From Amborella trichopoda (Eukaryota > Streptophyta > Magnoliopsida > Amborellales > Amborellaceae): 64,000 nt of DNA. The notes under the pieces are model-generated. The model did not search any database. It was not told where the DNA came from and saw only the letters and a program-made list of their open reading frames with translations. Positions 35,716-45,157 of this stretch are shown in pieces. The position numbers and the translations under genes were made by a program. The DNA lies in NCBI RefSeq assembly GCF_000471905.2, contig NW_006498220.1, positions 2,418,147 through 2,482,146 of the forward strand, given 5' to 3'. Numbering within the stretch: the stretch's first letter is position 1; every line of letters begins with the position of its first letter.

Positions 35716-36682
35716 CCTCTCGTCTTCTCAACCTCCCAATCTTTGCTGCCTTCAAGTTTTTCTTCCTTTTTTAGCTGATTAACATGCAAATTTCTCCGCC
35801 TGCTTTCTCACTTGAAATTTCCTTACAATAACCGATCGAACCAGCAATTTAAAGTTTTGAACCGGATCAGCCACAAACAAACAACGTTTGACTCAGGTCT
35901 CAGAATAAAATTGTGGCAGGAATCAACTACTCAAGGACAATATAGGCTGAGAAACGCAAGCGATGACCACAAATTATACGGTTATATATAACTTTTTAAC
36001 TAATTTATACAACTTCAGGCAAGATGGCATAGATATGCATCCAAAGGTTCCCTTTGCCTGTGATGTCTCACTCCAAAACCGGAACCTTCAATGAAATTGA
36101 AAGCATAAATCACAGTTTCAGAGACCAGAAAAGCAGCCGATTCAGAATTTGCGAAGGCAAATCCTGAGCATCTTCAATGAATTGAAAACTCAAATATAAT
36201 AATGGGTCCCTCTTAAGTAAAAAAATAACAGAAAATTTCTGGTGAGGATAGAAAACAGGAGGAAAATAGCTGAATATTTTGTTTGGTGCTAGATTAAGAG
36301 AGCGAGAAAGCGGTTGTCCAAAAATCAGGCAAAGCAGCTCTTCCCGCTCCTTGCATTTCGTTAAATGTTCGACAGTTTCTCTCTCCCTCTCAGCCTATCG
36401 ACCGTTTCCACTCTCTCCCCAGCCTCTCTCTCTCTCTGTCCAAGCGTCTCTCCTAGCCTTGAGTTGTGTGTTGCTTCTCTCGTCTGTATCCACGTAGGGA
36501 TTTTAATGGGTGGGCGGTTTTTTTAAACATATGACGTGGCAGGCTGTGAGTGAGATTCGTGGTGTCCCATTTCTTTTCAAATTGACCTTCCTCTCCCACG
36601 TGCCTTTCCCCTGTCCGTTTCTTCTTCGGTTCAGCCTCTCCCTGTCCTTTTCAAATAAAACGTCCAGGTTTCACTTGACACC
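35716..36682 (-). promoter_or_regulatory. Upstream region of the ATPase gene (putative)
   Basis: DNA directly 5' of the minus-strand start codon. A TATA-like GTTATATATAAC sits at about 35982-35993, roughly 270 bp upstream. A CT-rich stretch (36360-36440; GA-rich on the coding strand) lies further out, similar to pyrimidine-patch promoters. Nothing here fixes the transcription start. Confidence 0.3.
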
Positions 36683-37100
36683 ATAACATGGTTTTTAAAA
36701 AAATGCCACTTTATTTTTTTTTTGGATGTTCAACATCCGAAAATATCCCAATTATTGAACGTTAAGTATAACATTTTCGGATGTTGAACATCCGAATATA
36801 AGAGATTTTCGAATGTTCAACATCCGAAAATACCCTGATAGTTAAATAAACCTTCATCTTCTTTGTTTTCGGATGTTCAACATCCGAAAATGTTATACTT
36901 AACGCTAAACTATCAAGGTATTTTCGGATGTTGAACATCCAAAAATTCCTTAATTTCGGATATTCAGCATCCGAAAATAGGAAATTTAATGTTTAATTTT
37001 AGGCCCATTTTCAGATGATGAACATTCAAAATCTCATCAATTCGGATGTTTAACATCCGAAAAAGGGTAAAGTGGTCTTTTTAAAAAAATTCCATTATAA
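36683..37100. repeat. Foldback element with eight 15 bp palindromes
   Basis: The palindrome GGATGTTCAACATCC or a close variant occurs eight times: at 36724, 36779, 36811, 36871, 36926, 36958, 37013 and 37044, mostly inside TTTTCGGATGTTGAACATCCGAAAA context (split for length: TTTTC / palindrome / GAAAA). A perfect 23 bp inverted pair lies at 36761-36783 and 36881-36903. The outer ends are also inverted: ATGCCACTTTA near 36703 against TAAAGTGGTCTTT near 37068. The whole unit could form nested hairpins. It is non-coding and has no clear target duplication. It is probably a foldback or MITE-type element of a family I do not recognise. Confidence 0.8.
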
Positions 37101-37200
37101 AAGGTAAAAAACCGACATACATATAATAATGGAAACTATTTGGTATATCATTAATAACGCAAAGTATAACGGATTTTTATGCAATTTTCTCTAGTTATTA

Positions 37201-37583
37201 AGAAAAAGTTTATATAAGGTGTCACCCTTATACTGTAGAAGTAAGGTGCACCTCATAAACTTATTGAAAAATGTTGTTTAGTCATTAGAAAATTTTCCAA
37301 TTGATCATCTTGACCTCGATATGTATGGATATGAAAGAAAAAATGAATTTTAAGTCTTAGGAACAATATATCTTATAACACATTATCTGGACCGTCCATT
37401 TTTAAGATCTTCAAATGTTCATAGATATGCTAGGTCTGCACTATTTTTTGAACTTTTAATTTCATTATAGAAATAAAAAATAGACTTTTAGGCCATAAGA
37501 GTTTCGGCACTAAAAGTATATCTTTTAACGAAATTTTAAGATGCACCATTGTTTAAGGTTGACAGCTTATACAAACCTCACCC
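37201..37583. mobile_element. Mutator-like MITE, 383 bp, 9 bp target duplication
   Basis: The left end AGAAAAAGTTTATATAAGG and the reversed right end GGGTGAGGTTTGTATAAGC match, followed by TGTCA(C/A)CCTTA on both sides. Flanks TAGTTATTA (37192-37200) and TAATTATTA (37584-37592) are a 9 bp duplication with one mismatch. The ends resemble those of the element at 32170, so both belong to one family; this copy is older by its TSD mismatch and worn left end. Confidence 0.8.
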
Positions 37584-37592
37584 TAATTATTA

Positions 37593-39950
37593 TGAGTATA
37601 AGAAAATTGTTAGGAGAATCATCGCCATCAAGATAGTGCAACATCACAGATGTTATCATGCTATGGATGTGTGTTACATGAAATTATTTATTAATTATAT
37701 AAATATTGTTTTATTTTGAAACGATATTTTAAAAAGGAGCAATGATTTCAACAGTTGCAGAGTAATATGCTGCAACAGCCTTAAAAAACCATCTTATAGC
37801 CATTTGTTTGATCCAAATTTTGAAATATACTCTTTTCATTCTAATGAATAATCACAAAAAAAGAAAAAATTGAAAACACAACCTATAAAGTATTTTTTTA
37901 GACCAATTAACATAAGTCGTTCATATTGATGAGATGCTTAGATCTAGGCCTTAGAATGATTTTTCCATTTCTAATTTGTTTGGATGGCTTTATTATCATT
38001 AGATGAACAATGTTACAAAAGAAAAAAATGATTTTGAGTTAATAAAGGTTGAGATCTTGAAATTCACAAAATGAATGGTCTAGATTCGTTTTTTGAGGGG
38101 AATCATTTTGATCATATCTAAGGTTCAAATTGAACTTTTTTTTGGGGGGGGGGGGATTGATTATCAAGATGAAGAGAGTGTGTGTGCAAAATTTGGGGTC
38201 ATACAAATACCACAAACATGGTTTTCTAGAAGTGTTGTTGCATTATACTATGATACAACCGTTGCATTGGATCTTTGCTCTTTAAAAAGACATTCGATTC
38301 TTCACATAATTGTAGAGAGAGAATATGGACTTACTTTGTAAGAATAGAAATAATTGAGAAAGAATATAGTGAATATGAAAATATGATTATTTTTCTTTTA
38401 TTTCAATTTAATATATAATATTCATTTATGGTCTGAACCAAGGGAGGGCTCTCTGTGTGACCCACCCACATATATGATATATATGACCCCCAGTCTCATC
38501 CATTAGATCTGAGTAGATCGCTAAGATGACTTGAGTCACAATATCACAAGTTAGCACTTAAGCATTAGATATTGATCAGATGGTTCATAGTATTTTATTT
38601 TTTATTTTTATTCTATTAATAATTTTGAAACAAAATTTGGAGCATGCATAGATTTGATAGAGCCGCACATGATAAAAATATTTAAAAATATTTCTAGTGA
38701 CAAAAAATTACAAGAATTCTCCTGAAAGTTATAGGGGCATTTTGGTCATTTAACTTTATATATAATTTTTTATTTTTTCCCGGTTCACCCTAATAAACAT
38801 GTGTCTGTTGCAACCAACACTAATCATAATGTTGGTAATATTTATTGCTCTTCTTTTTATGGTAGTGTAATTTTTTTTTTTTTTTTTTTTTTGACAATTT
38901 TATTTTGGATTTTGGAAAAAAAATTAAAAAAAAGTGCAGACAAAAAAGAAATGAAAAGAAAAAAAATGAATAAAGATAATCAAAAAAGTTTTATTTTCCT
39001 TTTTCTTTTTTTGCAATCACTAATTATAGCGATACTAAAATTTTACTTTTTTTTTTTTTATGTCACTTGCATTTTGAGGTAGCTATTTCTACAAAAATAA
39101 TTGAATTATGTTTTTATCTCTCTAATTTATATTTATGGTTAATTATTATATTTTTTAGTATTTTTTGCATTTACAATTATATCATGCACTAATATAAAAT
39201 TAAATTATTTTTACATAAAATATAAAAAAATCCTTTAAAATTTGAAAACAAAGAACATTAATGATCTCAAATAGATGAAATAAATTTTGATGAGATAGAG
39301 AGCTACATTTTTATCATACATTAAACCGTTCACTAAATAAGAAAATAATAATAATTGAAATATGAAAAATAAATAATTTAATATGTAAATGGAAATTGGA
39401 AAGAAAAAAAAAACTCATATGGACTTCAAGATAAATCTATATAATTAATCTAAAAAATTTAGAAATAATTATAAGAAATGAACAAAATTTGTTATATATG
39501 GCTAATTTAATATAACGCACTTTTTTAATTTAAAAATTTACAAAAATTAAAATAAAATATTAATGTGTTACCATTAAAACTATAAGTATAGTTCTTAGCC
39601 GATAACTTTATATTTCAATGAACTACATAATTAACCACTAAAATATCGCATACATAACAAAAAGCAACCATTCCAGTATTATAAAATAATAACAAAGGAA
39701 AAAGCTAAATTCATTCAAATACTACTAAATAAATCATGAATAATAGAAATTCATGACTGAAAGGAAAAAGGCTAACCACTTGCTACATATGGACATATGC
39801 CTTGTATGAGTATTGCTTCTTACCCAAAAGAATATAGACATGACAATAATCACATGAATATATAGGAAATCAACTAAAAATACTTACCAATTAGAATTTT
39901 AGAGAGCCTCAAAGCCAAGGGAATGGTTAGATTCGGTATTTGTTTGTTGT
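37593..39950. other. AT-rich intergenic DNA, no gene
   Basis: Very AT-rich, with poly(T) near 38870-38892 and 39048-39059 and a G10 run at 38146. The 38575-38790 part resembles the dispersed repeat with the 'gaccaaaatacccct' type core (here reversed). No coding or structural RNA signal was seen. Confidence 0.45.
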
Positions 39951-39959
39951 GAACTTGCA

Positions 39960-40930
39960 TAAACCACAATGAGAGTGAGAGAGAGTAGGATGTAAGAGAA
40001 TAGTATGTTGAGAGAGAGAAAGAAGATTGAGAAAAAACCACGTTGAGAGAGAGTTGGGGATGGGGTAAAAGATATAAAGAGATATTCAATGAAATAAAAA
40101 GACCTAAATAAAAGGATTTAGAGACTAGTAACGATAAGAAAAGTAATTTGTATATAAATTTAGGAGGAAAATGGAAAAAGAAATAGAGAGTAAATACAAG
40201 AGGCGAAGGAGAAAAATGTGACTTAATAACTATGTAGAGAGAGAGAGTGTGTGTGTGATTGTTGAAAGAAGAAAAATAAATAAATGATTTACATGTAAAA
40301 ATCTTGAGAGAGAGAGAAGTTGTTCCATAAGTAGATAAGTTGAGGGAAATTAATGGGGCATTATAACTACTTGAGAGAGAGAGAGTAAAAATAAGAGGTG
40401 TGTAAATTCCCATGAAAAGAGGAGATAAAGTATGCTTATTTTCAATGTTTCACAAGAGAGACAGAGGTTATTTTATCAATGTTTGCATTAGTTAACATGC
40501 AAATGGTTAAAGTTAGTATAAATGTGGACATTAAATGTTAACATTGATAATTATTTTCTTCATGCAAATATTTTTTCATATATGTTGATTTTACAAGTTT
40601 ATATTACAAATATTTATTTTATATGATTATTTTAGTGATCAATATTTGAAGGACTCTTGTGTGAGAGTGAATAGTGGAGAGAGAAAGATAGAGGTATGTG
40701 AGTTATGGGAAGGAGAGAGAAGAGAGACCTAGGGAAGAGAGATAGAGGGGGGAATATTAATATGGGGGAGGAGAGTGGACAGAGAGAAACTGTGGGGAGA
40801 GAGAAGAGAGATGTTTATTATAAAAAATAGAGAGATGCTAGAAATTAATATAAGGGAGGAAAAGAGAAGAGAGAGAAAATTGTGGGGGGTTATTAAAATA
40901 TATGAGTTAAAATAAGAGAGTTTTATTAAG
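39960..40930 (+). repeat. GA-rich, microsatellite-studded tract
   Basis: Runs of GAGAGA recur every 20-70 bases on the plus strand over about 1 kb (for example 39972-39986, 40009-40018, 40305-40316, 40376-40384, 40726-40745, 40793-40809), with a GT run near 40247. The long serine/leucine-rich open frames on the minus strand come from this repeat and are not genes. Confidence 0.7.
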
Positions 40931-42003
40931 AAAGGGAGTGTCATGTGAAAGTCTTTTTATGTTTCCCATACAACATAAAACTTATATGTTTACATTTATC
41001 TAACCTTCCATTCTGAATTAAGGGATAAGATTGCCCCAATCATAATGTCATAGCTCTACACTATTTTATTTTAAATTTTATTATATAAAATATTTTGACA
41101 CCAAATTTTGAGCGTCCAATCCTCTAATAAACTCGCACTTTTAAAAAAAATATAAAACAAATATTCCCAATAAAATAACATACCAAAAATACCCCTAAAA
41201 GTTTCAAGGGGTATTTTCATCATTATATTTTATCGAAAGTTTATTTTTAATATTTTTTTATAGGTGCGCCCCATTGAGAAGATGGCATATACAAAATTTC
41301 ATATTCATATAATTTGTATTAAATAAACATAAATATAAAATATTCTGAGGCATCGGATCTAATATCAAACGGCGAGTGGCTCACTGGATCAAAATTGGAC
41401 AGCTGGATGATAGGGGAAGCATAGATCTTCTATGTTGTAGAGGAAGTATAGAAACCTTTAATTTTCCTAATAATGCCCCCATGTTATTCTCTCTCTTCTC
41501 TCTCACAATCTTCTCCATCTCACGCTCTTCTCTCTCTCTCTCTCTCACAAAAAATCATTCTATATGGATTTTAAAAAAGAAAAATAGACTCTCTTTCTAG
41601 GTTAGAGAGAGTTGGCAACGAAGGAGTACGAGAAGGTGGCTGAAGATTATAACTTTTAATAGACGATGATGAAAGGAGTAATAAAAATCATTATAAAATA
41701 AAAATCATTTTTATCATCATAATCCGAGCTTATCCCGACTATTTTAGGTCAGCTAAACAAGATGAAACAAATATGAATTATTGAAAAAATTTATTTGTAC
41801 CATGAATATTTTAGATAATTTTTAAGATAAACATGTTAAAAACCATAAAAAATAGAATTTAAAGTCATATATTGGTGTTTTCCAATTTTTTTGTTTTAAA
41901 TTTTTTATACTTTTTTCTGTAGTTTTTGGTGTAGGGTGAGTTGGGTGCAAGTGGGCAAGGCCAAGTTACTTGCCTAAGTCTGAGTTGATCCAACGAGTCA
42001 TAA
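40931..42003. other. Intergenic, dispersed repeat copy near 41.1-41.27 kb
   Basis: Contains another copy of the AAATACCCCTAAAA-type repeat (41080-41290), in which GACACCAAATTTTGAGC lies upstream and GGTGCGCCC lies downstream. A CT run is found at 41529-41547. No gene was seen. Confidence 0.45.
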
Positions 42004-42166
42004 NNNNNNNNNNNNNNNNNNNNNNNNNNNNNNNNNNNNNNNNNNNNNNNNNNNNNNNNNNNNNNNNNNNNNNNNNNNNNNNNNNNNNNNNNNNNNNNNN
42101 NNNNNNNNNNNNNNNNNNNNNNNNNNNNNNNNNNNNNNNNNNNNNNNNNNNNNNNNNNNNNNNNNN
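42004..42166. other. Assembly gap (163 N)
   Basis: A run of N. Any open frame crossing it is an artefact. Confidence 0.99.
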
Positions 42167-42186
42167 ATATATATAGGGATTTTTTA

Positions 42187-43237
42187 GAGTTAATCCCTAA
42201 AATAACATAAGTTAAAGTTAGAATCCCTTGTAAATGTTTTTTTTACCATCAATATACTTGCACAACCAAAGCCAAAGCTAAACTAAAAGGATAGTTTTGT
42301 CTTTTCGTACGAATGATGAAAAATGAAACTAATTCATGATATTACATGTGTCTCTCATCTGCCCTTCTATCTCTTTCTACCTCTCTCTCTCTCATCAACC
42401 TATCTTCTCATTATTTAGATGCCATTCTCTACTCTTCGATTTCTGCTAAGCCAGAAATCCCTCTCGTCATCTTACTCTCTTTATCTCATACACGGAAGAC
42501 CCCCATTTGAAATTTTCTTTTGGTTCTCTCTATCTCTCATAGCACACCCTCTCTTTTTCCCTTTATCTCTCTCATACAAAAAACCCCGATTTGAATTTTT
42601 CTGTTGGTTCTCTCTATCTCACTTGGCACACCTTGTCTCTCTTTGGTATGCCTGCTTGAATGTTGCTGATCTTTCTGTTTCTCCGAGCTGTCAATGACCC
42701 AATTGAGTATTGATTTGTGATCTTCACCCAATCGATCTATTGATCTGTGTTCTTCATTTTTCCTTTAATTTTTTGATGCACATCTCTCTTTCCTCCTAAG
42801 TTATAATTGATACCTTGTGTCCTCCTCATCTCCTAACATTCTTTATCTCTAAATAAGAAGACATAACCAATAGTTGTTTAGTAGCTGGTCAAGTGGATTA
42901 TGATCGATAGAGATGGCCGGATGAGAGACAGAGAAAGGGCGTTGCTAAGTTGATAAAAATATTTAGGGCTGATGAGGGAGAGATGGAGCATATGAGAGAG
43001 AGTTCGAGACATGAGGCGTGGAGAGAGAGAGCAAGCGTATGAAAGGATGAGAAAATAGGTGAATGAGAGAGAGAAGAATGAGAGAGAGAAATATATCCAT
43101 TCTTTCACTTTGTGTCAAAAAACTTTATTTCCCTTCAACTTAGTTTATAAAGTAGCTATGCAAGGACATTGATGGTAAATAAAACACTCACAATAGATTC
43201 TAACTTTAACTTATATTATTTTAGGGGTTGTTAACTC
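42187..43237. mobile_element. Element of about 1.05 kb with roughly 90 bp inverted ends
   Basis: The left end GAGTTAATCCCTAAAATAA, then CATAAGTTAAAGTTAGAATC, is mirrored by the right end, which reversed reads GAGTTAACAACCCCTAAAAT, then AATATAAGTTAAAGTTAGAATC (each piece given separately). Similarity continues to TTTACCATCAAT and CTTGCA. TA lies outside each end (42185-42186 and 43238-43239), as for a TA-targeting element. The interior holds CT- and GA-rich runs and no transposase. Likely a long-TIR MITE. Confidence 0.75.
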
Positions 43238-44700
43238 TAATATATATGTATATAAAATTAAAAAAATTAAATTTAAAAAATAAATCCTCTTAGCTCTCAA
43301 TACCATGATGGATGACAATCGGGTCGACCTAATATGACTTGGATTCATGAGTTTGATATAGGTCAGGTCCGGGGTGCCTTGTGCTTGAAAGCCCCGAGGC
43401 AATCAGATTTGGGTCTAGGTAGATTGGTATGGGCCTGCTTTATATATTATTTGGTTGGGCATGACATAAACCTGACCCTACCTATTCCTAGCCCTACTCA
43501 AAATATTCATTCCCTCTTGCATAATTTTTATAGAGAGAGAAATAACCTTTGTACCATGAAAAACCGTCAAAATCTAGAAGGTACACAACTCAACTTTAGA
43601 AAAGATAATAAATCTTTTTGTACGGAAATTTAAAAAAAATGTATAGGTCTTCCATTATAAATAGGTCGAGAAGTGGTTGCCCGGAGTTCTCTCTCTCCTT
43701 TTTTTCTTTTTTGTTTTTGACAACACCCAAATTTCTCTTTTCCTTAAGTGATAGTTTCACTCAAGCGATCTAGTTGAGAATGACAAATTTTTGGAAGAAC
43801 CAATTATTTTTTTTATCACAAAATTTTTCTTAATGTTATTATAAGATAATTTATAAATCGTACAAGAAGGTTACAATGATTATGAGCCATTTGATGTAAA
43901 GCATGATTGCAATTTGTGTTATAATTTTCTTTTGTTTGCCTTTGAATTCAATCGATAATACACCCCATACCTCATTTTTCATCCAACAACGAAAAATAAT
44001 TGTTGTTTTTTACCACGATAAGCATGATGTTTATCTTACTTACCAATGTTTTAAAATATGAATAGGTGGGGAAGATCATTCACCCATAAATACATGTCGG
44101 ATCACTAGACTAGTGATTTGGATCGATCTGAATCGGTGATCTAAAAAATATGAAAATAAATAAAAATAAATTTAAAGGTTTATAAGGTGGGGATTGAAGG
44201 AGACTTAAAAAAAAATATAAGACAAGTTTAAAAAGGGAAAAAATATAAGAAGGGGATTTTGGGGGGAGGTGGGTCAGGACTCGTACATCCCAGAACTGGT
44301 TCGGTCTTGTAGAGTCCCATTTGGATTGAAAATTAGTACGTTCAAGACATCATTGCCTATTTAAGAAAAACAACAAAAACAAGTGAGACCTTTTTGATTC
44401 TTTATTTTATAGGCAGAAATGAGAGTAAAATAGATAAGTGCAAAAGACTTATTCAGGAGATTTTTATTTTTTTTTTGACATCAAATTTTGGGAACCACTT
44501 AATTATTATTATTATTATTATTTTTATACATTTTGAGATCTCCATCATTTAGATTTAGCATTCCAAGAATTGGACGGTCCCCATTCAATCTTGAGGTATT
44601 ATTATTTTAGGCAGACATAACTTTTAGAAAATTATTTCCTCAAGATTAGTCTATCATTTAAAGAGGATGCAAGAGGGCAGTATACTCCCGCGAGTGTACA
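43238..44700. other. Intergenic DNA upstream of the IDM1-like gene
   Basis: No gene. The part near 44095-44140 has GGATC/GATCGATCTGAATCGG motifs like the hAT end near 1650-1700. An ATT microsatellite is at about 44502-44523. Confidence 0.4.
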
Positions 44701-44829
44701 AAATATTTTGCCAAAATCGGTGATCCTTTTTGTTTTTGGAAAGAACATGCTCGTTGAGGAGGTACCATTCTCAAAAAACAGCTTTCTGCATGGGATGTCC
44801 GTTTAGCCGTCGCATGGGAAGCGTGTACC

Positions 44830-45115
44830 CATCTTTCCAACTTTATACTCTTCGCCTTCCCTCTCTCGTGCCGGCACTCAAATCACCACCTCTCTCTCTC
44901 TTCTCCCTCTCTCTTTCTCTCTCTAAAACCAGCGAGATTAGAGATGGAAAAAAACCCTCATTTGCTAGGGCTGTGATGTCCAGTTTTTTCCTTATAACAC
45001 AAAATTTCTCCCTCCTTTCTCTTTCTTCTCCTCAGGATTTATTTGTGCCGAGGTTTCCTCAGATAGAGGGTTTTATCTCTCTCTCATGCTGCAAGAGTGA
45101 GTAGGTTCTCTCATT
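44830..45115 (+). promoter_or_regulatory. Promoter and 5' UTR of the IDM1-like gene, with two uORFs
   Basis: A TATA-like TTTATACT at about 44841 precedes a CT-rich patch (44888-44926), typical of plant promoters and 5' leaders. Two upstream reading frames precede the main start: an 11-codon frame including stop at 44945-44977, and a longer one opening one base before its end and closing at 45104. Such uORFs often lower translation of the main frame, but that is inference here. Confidence 0.4.
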
Positions 45116-45157
45116 ATGTTGAAGAAAGGAAAGCTTCTTGTGGGTCAAAAAGTTGAG
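45116..45157 (+). CDS. IDM1-like exon 1
   Basis: The ATG opens MLKKGKLLVGQKVE and stops at donor GTGCCC. Joined in phase 0 to exon 2 it reads LLVGQKVEVRQLDEGLRGSW, the expected start of the first Agenet module. This start is preferred over any start inside exon 2, which would cut the first beta-strand. Confidence 0.85.

Noticed and set aside
39874-40413. 179-codon minus-strand frame rich in S, L, F and Y
   Set aside because: Reverse of GA-rich repeats; no domain, no splice context.
41970-42176. Open frame of 68 codons crossing the run of N
   Set aside because: It exists only because N positions cannot contain stops.
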